Assembly: GCA_009192285.1 (NCBI GenBank)
Contig: CM018603.1
Span: 1,837,802-1,901,801, forward strand
Source: Morchella semilibera
Taxonomy: Eukaryota > Ascomycota > Pezizomycetes > Pezizales > Morchellaceae
DNA length: 64,000 nucleotides
Reading direction: 5' to 3'
The notes beneath the pieces are model-generated. The model worked only from the letters and a program-made list of their open reading frames with translations. It did not search any database and had not been told where the DNA came from. Numbering within the stretch: the first letter of the stretch is position 1; every line of letters begins with the position of its first letter. Made by a program: the position numbers and the translations under genes. Positions 19,377 through 29,151 of the stretch are shown here, piece after piece.

Positions 19377-22091
19377 TCAATCGATCGAAAATTGAGGTCC
19401 GAACACAGAGGCTGCCCGATGCATATCCATAAGCTCTCTAAAGCCAATTGTCGTCCCGTATTCGTTCAAAAGCTTAACAGACAGCGCCAGTTCCAGATGG
19501 CAGGTAGAGAACTTCAGTAACCCTTCTCCTGCCCCACCCTCAACCTTATCTGTGATGCGAATGGTAATCGTTCTATAAGATACGAATGATGTGCCCAGTA
19601 TCTCCTCAACCAGCCAGTCCAAGGCAGCCGAGGGCCACTGAATCCATTCTTCGAAGAGCGTTTGGACACGTTGGCACTTAAGTATAAAATCAACTTCATC
19701 AACTCCATCCTTGATATCATGTTTGTACCGCAAGACTTCGTTCATGGATTCGGAAGTCGGGATCCCGGATTGCAGAAGCCAGGAATCGATATCTTCAAGC
19801 CGCAGCGTCGGGTCCTCTTGCATCTTTTGGAATAGATTCCGCTCATTCAGTCCCCGAATAAAAGCATCGAGGGCCTGTGACCGGTTTTTCCACTGGGTTT
19901 CCCAATATAGACTTGAACGGACCGCGTTTATGTCGTCAGAAGATTGCAGAGCTTGTTCAATAGATTCCATTCTCCATCCAACACTTTCAAAAACTTCTTG
20001 TAGAATCCGGGGTACGCGAGCTCGAGCACCAGCCTGAGTGCTAGGCCCGCCGTTCACTATATATCCATCAAGGACTCCCATGGCTTCTCCAATCGAGCCA
20101 TCAACACGAGAAGAATCCGGGGTATAGCGCTTTCCCTGGTAACGCCAGTAAGCTACAATGAACACAACGGGATCTAAACCACGTGGCCACGAGAAGTCTT
20201 GGTGGCAAAAGACATAGCTTGCAAGGAGCTTTCCGAACATCTCGTAATTGCGGAGGTTGGGAGATGGGGACCCGAAACCGGGAATGTTGATCCCCCTAAA
20301 CATAACTGGGTCTTGGTCTTCTCGAAAGGTACGACCAAAGGGACTGCCATCCACAAAGCTTTCTGACTCCAAATATCGCATCATAACCCGATGAAGAAAC
20401 GAACGAAAGACTCCACCACAATCTGCACCCTGTCGGTAATCTCTATGGTCCACGGTGACTCGAGGGTGGGGATTCGCAACCCTCAGATGCCAAGGAGTGA
20501 GCTCTATAAAATCAAACAACTGACGTATCCAGTCGGGGCTATCACCACCATCGTGGCTAGTACCAAACCCCCACTCAAAACGATCTTCCTCTCGAATGTA
20601 AACATCAGGGCTCGGCCCATATGTTTCTCGCATCTGTGATATTACGCGCTGAAAATGACTAGGTTGGGATGTGGGAGTTGCTAATTGGGATCTCCTGTTT
20701 ACAGTTTCGGGGGCGGCAACTCTCGCGGTTGGGACGTCAAGCGTAATGAGAAGCGTATCATTGGAGTCATTCACAGTAGGAGATTCCAAAGAGGGTTGCG
20801 GGTTCCGGATTGTTGGGCTTAGGGGGTGAATTCTTGGACGCCCAACGCTTCTTCGGCCTCGAGTTGCGCCTCGCCCGTAGGAGCCCCGGGAGCCACGGGA
20901 GCCACGACTACTACTTCCCATTTGCTGCACTTGGCAGCCGGGAGCGTACTCTCCATCGTCTGAGAGGGTTGGGGATCGTGTGCGTCGTCGTCTATTTGAA
21001 GGACGAGAGCGCTCGTTACTCTCCGCTTCTACCTCATCATCCTCTTCATTACTGGTTTGGGAATCCTGAAACACCCCGCGTTCAAACTCGTCATCCATCT
21101 CCCAGCCTTCCCATATCAATTCAGAATCCCCATGTCTTGAATAACTGGGGTCATAATATGGACTCATCTGGTAAAGATCTTTCAAGGTGAGGAGGTCCGA
21201 TATAGGAGTGATATAGAAGTTTCGTTTATGATTAGCTCTGCAGCACCATTTGAGAGTTGCTAAATCCTGCACCACATCCCTCCCGAGAGCTATCAACTTT
21301 AATTCGCCCTCCCGCCCGCCTGGATGCTTCCACAATTTCCATTCCTCAGCCCAGTGTCCCAGCCCCCTTGATGTCAAAGCTGCAGTAATAACTCTCCTAA
21401 CTCCGTTGGCAGTAGAGTCGCTATCCTCGTCAAAATTCACCTCTATATTGCATAACCCTCGGTTATCAAGACGTTTACTCTCAGTGCTCATGCCGTTAGG
21501 AATCATGGGATCAAAGGGTTGTCTGAGATATGTAAAGGTTGCCTTCCAGTATCGTCTTCCAGAGCTCGCAACTGGGGAGTTGCGAGCTCGTCCGCATACC
21601 CTACGGTATGTTCCTCGAGTCCTCATCTCATTAATTCGACGGGCACGAAATTGGTCTGGCAAATCTCTCCCCCCAGTCCCATATACAGTCGTACCAGCTG
21701 ATATTGGAGATTGGGGTTCAGCGATGCCAGTGGCCGAACGAGTACGGGATTGAACAGGGGATATTGTGGATTCGCTAACCGCGGCCAGCAAAGCGGGGCC
21801 TGGAGGGGCTGCGGTTGCTGGCTGAATATACCTATCGCGGGCCAGCTCAAAACGTTCGAAGGGCGGAGCGGCCCTAAATGGTGAGGAATTGCTCGCTGGA
21901 GAGCTATCCGCAGGTAGACCGCTGAGCATGGTTGCCGGCAAGAACGCGTGAAAGTTATGCCCATGGCCGCACGAGCATATCCCAGCCGGATCCTGAGCTG
22001 TTTGATAATATGATTGACAGCCATTGCAGCTGCTGTTTCGACATTCCGCTCTAGGCCCAAACACCGGCTCGGTGACCGTCGGGGCGGCCAT
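19377..22091 (-). CDS. HECT-like E3 ubiquitin ligase carried by the transposon (904 aa)
   Basis: A single open frame of 904 codons. Residues 15-48 form a Cys/His cluster (Cys17, Cys22, Cys25, Cys39, Cys41, His43, His45, His48) likely to bind zinc. A long disordered basic/Ser region follows, with an acidic patch (~348-357), an RG-rich stretch (~396-413) and an AT-hook-like GRPRIHP (417-423). From about residue 530 to the end the sequence resembles a divergent HECT domain: QGADCGGVFRSFL matches the N-lobe GGV...E region, a YEMFGKLLAS helix follows, and the C-lobe has TITIRI...LLKFSTCHLELALS, whose Cys864 in STC fits the thioester cysteine. The C-terminus is 40 residues later, close to the HECT norm. 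It may mark a host or transposon protein with ubiquitin. HECT identity is by motif reading and could be a HECT-derived fold without activity. Confidence 0.75.
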   Translation of the reverse strand: MAAPTVTEPVFGPRAECRNSSCNGCQSYYQTAQDPAGICSCGHGHNFHAFLPATMLSGLPADSSPASNSSPFRAAPPFERFELARDRYIQPATAAPPGPALLAAVSESTISPVQSRTRSATGIAEPQSPISAGTTVYGTGGRDLPDQFRARRINEMRTRGTYRRVCGRARNSPVASSGRRYWKATFTYLRQPFDPMIPNGMSTESKRLDNRGLCNIEVNFDEDSDSTANGVRRVITAALTSRGLGHWAEEWKLWKHPGGREGELKLIALGRDVVQDLATLKWCCRANHKRNFYITPISDLLTLKDLYQMSPYYDPSYSRHGDSELIWEGWEMDDEFERGVFQDSQTSNEEDDEVEAESNERSRPSNRRRRTRSPTLSDDGEYAPGCQVQQMGSSSRGSRGSRGSYGRGATRGRRSVGRPRIHPLSPTIRNPQPSLESPTVNDSNDTLLITLDVPTARVAAPETVNRRSQLATPTSQPSHFQRVISQMRETYGPSPDVYIREEDRFEWGFGTSHDGGDSPDWIRQLFDFIELTPWHLRVANPHPRVTVDHRDYRQGADCGGVFRSFLHRVMMRYLESESFVDGSPFGRTFREDQDPVMFRGINIPGFGSPSPNLRNYEMFGKLLASYVFCHQDFSWPRGLDPVVFIVAYWRYQGKRYTPDSSRVDGSIGEAMGVLDGYIVNGGPSTQAGARARVPRILQEVFESVGWRMESIEQALQSSDDINAVRSSLYWETQWKNRSQALDAFIRGLNERNLFQKMQEDPTLRLEDIDSWLLQSGIPTSESMNEVLRYKHDIKDGVDEVDFILKCQRVQTLFEEWIQWPSAALDWLVEEILGTSFVSYRTITIRITDKVEGGAGEGLLKFSTCHLELALSVKLLNEYGTTIGFRELMDMHRAASVFGPQFSID

Positions 22092-22095
22092 TTAT

Positions 22096-22388
22096 GAGCC
22101 TAAATACATAGAAGAATTTGTTAGTTGAAGGATTCCTGGTGGCTAGCATTCTTCAGAATACGCAGAGGAGCATGCGTACCTATGATAGCGGTAGGGGGGA
22201 CGAATGATAATTGGTGACTGGCACTTGAGATTTGGCGATTGGGGAGCCTAAATACAGAGAATTTGTTAAGTGAAGGATTCCTGGTGGCTAGCACTCTTCG
22301 GAATACGCAAAGGAGCATGCGTACCTATGAAACGATGGAGAGGAAATGATAATTGGTAACTGACACTTGAGATCTGGTGATTGGGGGG
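22096..22388. repeat. Two ~148-bp direct repeats upstream of the HECT-like gene
   Basis: Units start at 22096 and 22244 with GAGCCTAAATACA. They share GAAGGATTCCTGGTGGCTAGC and the CAAAGGAGCATGCGTACCTATG region. They lie immediately upstream of the start codon, so they may be a duplicated promoter. Confidence 0.8.
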
Positions 22389-23210
22389 TTGGTAGACCGG
22401 TAGCATGAGCGAGTGATATGAGGTGAGAAAATAAGGGCTCTTATCTAGAATTGAAAGCATATTATATGGGGCGTGTGTTAGCATATTCCCTCTACATTTT
22501 TGATGCTAGTGTACCTTCTCGACTAGTAAAAAACACTATAGATAACTAACCTTGTATCTTCCTGACGTCTGTAGACTCATATCACCCGCCTGTTCTCGCC
22601 TCTGAATCCTGCATTAGCTTAGTTTGGGGCAGGGGGCTAAAAATCCGGGTGCTAAGACCCCTTTTCGATGATATGGTACCTAGGACCCCCGATTCTGGTG
22701 GCGTGAAAGCTCGATTTAAGCTTTTGCGCGTACCTATTACTAAGATTATGTTATAGACGTACCTATTACTAAGATTAGGGTTATAGACGCACCTACTACT
22801 AAGATTAGGTTATAGACGGTATATATCCTTGATTCTGGTGACTGGGGACCGTCATATACGGATATCAACTTAAAATTTTGCGCGCACCTATTACTAAGAT
22901 TAGGTTATAGACGGTATATACCCCTAATTCTGGTGGCTGGGAACTATCACATACGGATCTAAGCACTTATGCACACTTATCAATGGGATTAGATTATACC
23001 AAGACATACTGAAGCATATCGAATAACTATAGGTAATAATAGAAACGGGTAACGAGAATCCGTATACTATCAACGTATTTTTTTAGTGACAAAAAAAATT
23101 GGATAATAAAAGGAAAGAGTCACTTAAAATACATTATATGGATACAGAGTTGAGAACTGGCACTTGATGCTCAAGCCACAAACAATAAATGCCTAAGATA
23201 GCATCCCCAA
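22389..23210. repeat. Non-coding region with dispersed TATTACTAAGATTAGG repeats
   Basis: Four copies of a unit containing CCTATTACTAAGATTA and GGTTATAGACG lie between 22,730 and 22,925. Some are followed by a TTCTGGTG-CTGGG segment. I found no open frame of note. Confidence 0.65.
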
Positions 23211-24290
23211 TCACCCAGAGGCTGATTCATCGTCGTTATCGGCCGTTCCGTCAGAGTCGGCCCCCGCAAAAGCATACTCGGTATCATCAACCATCTCGTG
23301 ATCCATTTCCGGGCTTTCGCCGAATGTGGCCATTATTTTTTGGACCGCTTCGGACTCCAGATCATCTAATCTAATAGCCTCGTCGCCACGACTCAGTCGA
23401 ATCTCGCGGATTCGCGCTTCCCATTCCGCAACACGCCGCCTAAGGGTTGCAGGCGCGGTGGGTTCCAAAAGCTCGGCCTTCTGTTCCCGCCGAATCATTG
23501 CACGGCTAAGTTCCTCGATTGTCTGTTTTGACTTCTCTGTGTCTTCCAGTTCTTGCCACAGAGCCCATTCCTTCGAAAGCCTCTGGAACCAGGCAGTTCC
23601 CAGCTCGCGATTTTGGTCTGGATGAAGCAGTAGACATAGAGAGTTGTATTCTCGACGGGATGGAATTCCCATGCCCCAGGCTCGGTCAGGATTGACTTGG
23701 TTCTGTGGGTTGGGGCCTGGTAATAGGTCAGGAGGGCGGCGGAGAAAATGAAAGACTAATGTTGCAAAGTTAAGTACGGAATCGGGATTAATATCGAAGG
23801 ATTGATATTGTTTGAGCCTATAGATAGCATCAGCATAGTTTCAAAGCCCTCAATTCCCAAGTCCCAATACACAAATGACAGATGGGGGTATAGCTACCTT
23901 ATCATCCCCTCCTTTTCCATTTCGTAGACTACCATATGCCTCGCAACCAAGAAATCACGTTTCTCGCGGCTATGAGTTTTGTTTTTAGCCCGATTACGGG
24001 CGTAGCTTTCTCTATTTTGCCGGGCGCGAACCTGTGAATCATTAGCATCTATTGTTGAGATCAACGATAAAATGCTATACCGCAAGTCTATCCTGTTCCC
24101 TTCTGTATGCAGGGCGACGCTTCACACCTTCACGCAATATCTTCATCTCTTCTACCGCTTCGGGTGTATGGTGGTCATCCTCAGGAGGGGGTCCTCGACG
24201 GTATACCCATACATCATAATGTCGACCCAAAGCACTCATATTTCTGAATTCTTTAGAACACCATTTGCATTGTGGTTTGGTTGTTGCCAT
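23211..24290 (-). CDS. Three-exon zinc-finger-like / J-domain-like cargo protein (316 aa)
   Basis: Exons 24290-24081, 24031-23898 and 23817-23211 join in frame (951 bases). Both introns (49 and 80 bp) have GT-AG ends with GCTAATG and GCTGATG branch motifs. The N-terminus has CKWCSKEFRNMSALGRH (Cys8, Cys11, His24), the first three ligands of a C2H2 finger; a fourth is not at the usual spacing. The middle is very basic (residues ~70-105). Residues ~168-205 contain YNSLCLLLHPDQN followed by WFQRLSKEWALWQEL, which reads like helices II-III of a J domain with its HPD loop (180-182), but helix I is not clear. The C-terminus is acidic (DDTEYAF..., DNDDES). It may be a DNA-binding or chaperone-recruiting accessory factor; the function is not assigned. 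Confidence 0.7.
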
Positions 24291-24633
24291 TTGCGAAGCA
24301 GTAGATTTGGGTTTGCAAACAAAGAGGGGACTGAATAGGTGCGGGAGAGTTGAGGAGGGTGTTGTTCAGCGGCCTGGGGCAACTTTTATGCAGCAGATTA
24401 CATAATCAAACCTAACCACGGTAACGTGATGAATGTAACGCCCAGAACGTAGTTCCTGGCATGCGTGATAGTTTGTAGCATTATTTCCATTCCCTGCGTT
24501 AATTGATATCACGATTACTGAAAAGGGTTAGGTTTCTAATTTAGCCTAACCGCCAGCCAGATTGTATAGAATATATACATTCATCTCCGAACTAGGAGCC
24601 ACCACCACGACCTTATTCTAGTTTATTCCCAAA
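24291..24633. other. Short intergenic region inside the transposon
   Basis: Promoter side of the three-exon finger/J-like gene and 3' side of the next gene. No further feature is seen. Confidence 0.45.
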
Positions 24634-25195
24634 TCATGCAGCGCCTATTATGTAGAGGAATATTTGCTGTCTAAGTACCTTGCTGCTCCTTGGTAATGAT
24701 TGGCAACCATGATATTGGGCGGCGTTGTAGAATATAAGGAGATCGCGCAGATTATCGCTGGTCAGGGCCGTAAACTCATCCCAAGTAAAAGGGAACCTGG
24801 GTGAGAATTCCATGTATTCATTGACTATTGGTTCCAAGAAGGCAGCTTGGTTGAGTGGAGCTAACCTGTTCTTCAATCGTGCCATACAGTTATGTTCTCT
24901 ATCACAGATATAAGTCATTGCCTCCAGATCACGGACCCGGAGCTATGGGGCCTACATACACTGCATAGATACGTTGTAACGTGCTCGGCGGGCCGGGCAT
25001 AGGATCCCCGGCAACAGGCCTGGTTGCCCTAGCGGCGACCCGAAAGGTCGTCGCTAGGGTCCTTCCGCTGAACAATAAACTCCGACCCGCAATGAGGGCT
25101 GGCGGCGGAACGCCGGGAGGCATCACGACGGGAGCCCAGACCCCGCGATATCTACCAATTGGAGCAATAAATGGGGTGCCAGCATTAGCCGCCAT
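24634..25195 (-). CDS. Small cargo protein, paralogue B (166 aa)
   Basis: Exon 1 is 25195-24960 and exon 2 is 24898-24634. A 61-bp intron with a perfect GTATGT donor separates them. The start chosen is MAANAGTPF; an in-frame ATG at 25348 would add 51 residues. The N-terminal half is Pro/Ala/Gly-rich and likely disordered; it ends QRIYAV at the splice junction. The C-terminal half is a compact helical region with conserved aromatic residues (FSPRFPFTWDEFTAL, LLIFYNAAQYHG). Exon 1 is 236 bases, exactly as in the plus-strand gene at 28,349, the intron phase is the same, and exon 2 is 265 against 268 bases. The two genes are therefore diverged paralogues. No known domain is recognised. Confidence 0.7.
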
Positions 25196-25320
25196 GCTAG
25201 AGTTGAGGGTAGAACCTAACTGAGTGCTCCGAGATGGGAGTTGCGAAATAGGGACTCTGGGCGGGGGAGAAGATTTATAGTGGTTCAGAGTGAACCCATT
25301 CTTTGTTTGATATATAGTTT

Positions 25321-25780
25321 CAAGGTTTCCTTTGCTGCCGCGATACATATTGTTTCGCTAGGATCACTCGAGAATCCTGGACAAAGGACGGTGCGAGGTG
25401 GGAGATCCTAACTAACCCAGCTAACCAAGATACGCTGGCCCACACTATTGAGTTAGCACATTCTCTATGGCCACGATACATATTGTTTCAATGGATAAAG
25501 GACAAACGAAAGCAGGACCCGCTACCTAAAATTGAGAACTGGGAACTGGGAGATGCGAATATTCTTTCACCGGGGATCACTCGGGAATCCTGATCACAAC
25601 ACAAACGAAAGCAGGACTCCCTACCTAAAATTGGGAACTGGGAGATGGGAGATGGGAGGGGCGGGGTGGAAAATACGTTGGCTCACACTATTGAGTTTAG
25701 CCATTCTCTATGGTGCCACGATACATATTGCTTCACCCGAGATCACTCGGGAATCTCGGACATGCACACACAGCTAGCAA
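25321..25780. repeat. Direct repeats with GATACATATTGTTTC and GGGAACTGGGAGATG
   Basis: Three spaced copies of a module with GATACATATTG(T/C)TTC, GATCACTCG(A/G)GAAT and CTATTGAGTTAGC lie upstream of paralogue B. Between them are GGGAACTGGGAGATG strings. They are probably regulatory or simply duplicated promoter DNA. Confidence 0.65.
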
Positions 25781-26105
25781 GCTACGTGAAAATCCAAGGG
25801 TGCTAGGGCCTGCATAATTACAAAACGACTTATGCGTCTGTGCCACTTACCGTAGCTTAAATCAAACACATATGCGTACCAATCCCTGAATCAAGTATAA
25901 ATTATATCATACCAACGCAGCTGCAAACCATAATGTGCCATGCCTGCAGAATGGTGTGTATATTGCTTCTTCTAACCCTCTAACTAGGGCTCATGTGATT
26001 ACGTACGCCCGCTAGTACTAACCCTAACTACACCCGTAGTATGGGGTTCTGTTCCCTCTCCCTGGCCTGCTTCATCCTACAATACACAAACCATCGATCT
26101 AGAAG
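25781..26105. other. Intergenic region between divergent cargo genes
   Basis: About 325 bp between the repeats upstream of paralogue B and the start of the three-exon plus-strand gene. It includes a pyrimidine-rich TTCCCTCTCCCTGG stretch about 50 bp before that start codon. Confidence 0.45.
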
Positions 26106-26923
26106 ATGTCAGACCTCACAACCTATCGTCGACAGGTTCTGTCAAAATGGTTTTTAAGAGGCATGTTATCAGGGAACGCAATGGCAATGATTAATCGCTG
26201 TGTTTCCGAACTGCAGGAGAGAGGAATCGTCGAGTCCGTGGGGGGGGTTAAGGTTCGTTTACTAGAGCTCCAGATTCCGAATTCAGAAACTGCAAGGCTA
26301 ACTTGTCCTTTAGGGTTGGATCAAGGATGAGAAGGCTAGACTTAAGGCATCGGGAAATAAAAGTGTTCTCGAGAACTTCGAACTAGCTTTACAATGGTCT
26401 AGAAGGTAATCAAACTGGGAGCTATCTATTATCGACCCGACCTGACATTCAATTAAGAAATCAAAATCCTTCGCCGTGGGAGAATAGCCAGTGGTTTAGG
26501 CAGCCCAGGCGATCTTCTACGGGAACCCAGAGGTCGATACCACGGGGCACGGAACCTGGTGGGCAGTCAATCCAGCCTTTACAAGCACCGCCAGGCCCAG
26601 GGATGCCCGCCCAGCCCTGCCAAAATTTGCCCGCTTTTCCATCGCCGTCTACGCTAAAGGATGAGAATAGAGTCACTGCTCTGATCCCCATGATTCCAGC
26701 TCCCACTCCGCGCCCCGTAGATCGTGTGGAGCTTAGTAAATATCAGCCGGTGAGAAAGCGGAAGAGAAAAAGCCAGCTTCAACTATTGATTGAGGCAGCA
26801 GAGACATCTCATCATTCTGTAGCAGCTCATTCCGGAGCTCTGATTCTTTTGTCTGCAGAGGCACCCGCAGATTGGAGCCTAAGGCTTCGGGTACGAAAGC
26901 CTATATCGTATAAGATACGGTAG
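26106..26923 (+). CDS. Three-exon basic cargo protein of unknown function (232 aa)
   Basis: Exons 26106-26246, 26314-26405 and 26458-26923 give 699 bases in one frame ending TAG. The introns (67 and 52 bp) have GT-AG ends and GGCTAAC and CCTGACA branch motifs. The first exon encodes a helical segment (residues 1-47, YRRQVLSKWFLRGML). The centre is Pro/Gly/Gln-rich. A strong basic cluster RKRKRK at 177-182 is a likely nuclear localisation signal. The C-terminal part has a hydrophobic SGALILL stretch too short for a membrane span. No family is recognised. Splice sites are inferred; the uninterrupted joint frame supports them. Confidence 0.6.
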
Positions 26924-27059
26924 CTGGGCTTGGGGGCGTATATTTTGGTTTATTCTTACTCTAGGTTATAAATTATATTTACATATTCTTCTGCTTTTGG
27001 CCAAATCGTATCCATAATTCACTTTCGCAAGTTAAGGAAAAGGTTGTATGTAGAAAGCA

Positions 27060-28150
27060 GATTGCCAACTGCCAACACAAAGCCCGAATTCCGCTCCTAG
27101 TACTGCTTTGAAGCCTAATTTCAGCATGTTATACAACCGTAGATATTCGCTAGCATCTACGGTATGTGCCGGTGCACCTCCCAACCCGAATGTCAGTTCT
27201 CACCTTTCCAGGTTAGGGCGCATTGGCCCCACCCACACCCGAGCCCAGACCTCGAGCTCTTGGCGGCTATCACACCAAAAACGGTCGCCAAGAACTAAAT
27301 ATTTGGAGTCAGAAGTTGTTGTTGCAAACACGATCCCAAAACGGTCGCCAAGGACTAAATATTTGGAGTCAGAAGTTGTTGCAAACAGGATCCCTGTAGC
27401 CAAGAGCCCAAACTCCGCGCCTACTACAGCTGTGAGGGCTGATTTCGGGATGCTTATCTGCCGGTTTGCACCTCCTGCCAACACGATCCCAGGTTGCCCA
27501 AACTCCGCGCCTACTACAGCTGTGAGGCCTGATTTCAGGATGCTTACCTGCCGGTTTGCACCTCCAAGTTGCCAACACGATCCCTGTAGCCAAAAGCCCA
27601 AACTCCGCGCCTACTACAGCTGTGAGGGCTGATTTCGGGATGATTATCTGCCGGTTTGCACCTCTGCCAACCTCGATCACAATACCGTCGGCTTTGGAGC
27701 CGATATCTAGTGGTGTGGTTGTTACAACCTTGTTTGTGGGATGTGGTTGTTAGTGCAAGGGCCGTTGAAGCTTAATTTTGTGTCCGTGCCCATCCGCTTT
27801 GGCATCAGATCTGCATTTCCAACTGCCAACTACCAACGGCCAACCCTGTCTCAGACGCAAAGCCCAAATTCCACGCCTACTGCAGCATTAAAGCTGAATT
27901 CCAGTGCCAAATTCTGCCAATGCTGGGTTAGGGTTCTAAATCCTATCGACCAACCAAAGTGCCTATATTCCGACGGTTTGGTTAGTAATGTAGTATAGGT
28001 AGGGTAACCGCAAGATGTTTCGCACACTACGGTACACATACACTAGATGATGTAATCCAGTACTGCTAACCACCCTGTAGGGACAAACCCCGGATTCCAC
28101 GCCTAGTGCGTCATTGATACTGAATTTCAGCGTCTCGTGCCTATGAAGCC
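27060..28150. repeat. Minisatellite region (60-bp and 90-100-bp units)
   Basis: Two 60-bp units begin at 27,280 and 27,340 with ACGGTCGCCAAG. Three 90-100-bp units begin at 27,406, 27,496 and 27,596 with GCCCAAACTCCGCGCCTAC and include GCTTATCTGCCGGTTTGCACC. More diverged units lie at ~27,083, ~27,851 and ~28,082. Frames open across the units are by-products of the repetition and lack convincing coding signals. Confidence 0.75.
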
Positions 28151-28225
28151 ATTTGTATGATCCTTCATGAACCAATGACGTCTACAAAAGCAAAACTACA
28201 ATGTTGGTTAGTTTGGTAGTGTTTG

Positions 28226-28249
28226 TATATATATATATATATATATATA
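28226..28249. repeat. (TA)n microsatellite
   Basis: A run of 12 TA units about 100 bp upstream of the plus-strand small paralogue. Confidence 0.9.
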
Positions 28250-28348
28250 GGGCCTTCTTTCTCTTCGAAATCAGCAACTTTTGAAAACCGGCAACCGCTC
28301 TCCCTCCTCCCAATCCAGAATCACCAATTCGCAACCAGATCGTTATAA

Positions 28349-28903
28349 ATGTCATCTGCATTTACCGCCGCCGCCGCCCCAGCTGCTGCCGCCCCAGCTG
28401 CCGCCGCCCCTGCTGCCGCCGCCCCTGCTGCCGCCGCCCCTGCTGCCGCCGCCCCTGCTGCCGCCGCCGGGATTGATAGAGCTCGGCCCTCTCTCCAGCC
28501 TGTGAGAACCACGCCCTTCCAGTACCGTAAGGGCTTCCCCGACAAGCCTAAGACAAGTATCGTAAGCGCAATAGCTGCCAACCTGTATGCTGTCCCACCA
28601 CTACCGAAACCCTGAGTGCTAACCTACCTATACAGCGCCTACAATCATTCCGTTGCGGCAATCAATAATGCCCGCCGCGCGCAGCGCGCTTTCCATACCA
28701 ACCCGCGCTACGGGTTCTTAAAGCCGGTGGGAGCTGTTTTGGGGACGCCACACCGCCTGGCTCCAAGGTGGCATGGAGAGATGGACCGCCTAACCAGGGA
28801 GCAGTGGGGTGAATTGGGGAATTTTTATGGCTTCGTTTGGGATGATTCGGTTTCGTTGGAGCAATGCAGGTATGCCTACGGGAAGGCATACGGGTGGGCA
28901 TAG
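28349..28903 (+). CDS. Small cargo protein, paralogue A (167 aa), Ala/Pro-repeat N-terminus
   Basis: Exon 1 is 28349-28584 and exon 2 is 28636-28903, with a 51-bp GT-AG intron and a GCTAACC branch motif, giving 504 bases in frame. The N-terminus after MSSAFT is a tandem AAAPA repeat encoded by ~15-bp GCC/GCT units; it is followed by GIDRARPSLQPVRTTPFQYRKGF. Exon 2 encodes a helix (YNHSVAAINNARRAQRAF), a basic loop, and an aromatic C-terminus (LGNFYGFVWDD, CRYAYGKAYGWA). Exon 1 length and intron phase equal those of the minus-strand gene at 24,634-25,195. The function is unknown. Duplication within the element suggests a dosage-sensitive or structural role. Confidence 0.7.
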
Positions 28904-29151
28904 GTTTTCTTTCTTTTTTTTGTTTTTAGGATTTAGTATTTTGAATGATACGTTATGAAGCGGGTCAAATTCTCGCTCCGGGCCGTAATCAGCACAATTC
29001 GTGCCCAAATTCTCGCTCCGTGCCGTAATCAGCCTCGTGCCCAGATTCTCGTTCCTAGATAGGTATCTCGTAGTTAGCAGCTCGGGGCTCGGAAAGACGC
29101 ATTGGTTGATTGGTCAATTGATTGATTAATATTACACTATTTTCCCCCACT
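28904..29151. other. Spacer between convergent genes
   Basis: 3' sides of paralogue A (+) and the transposase (-). It holds two copies of AAATTCTCGCTCCG(G/T)GCCGTAATCAGC, about 40 bp apart. Confidence 0.5.

Noticed and set aside
20810-21190. Plus-strand frames inside the HECT-like gene (also 21250-21753)
   Set aside because: They are antisense shadows of the 904-codon gene.
27108-27680. Long open frames across the 27.1-27.7 kb repeats on both strands
   Set aside because: They follow from repeat units without stops; both strands are equally open and no conserved motif is present.
28321-28581. Minus-strand Ala/Gly-rich open frame opposite paralogue A
   Set aside because: It is the antisense reading of the GCC/GCT repeat and has no continuation; the plus-strand frame has splice signals and a paralogue.
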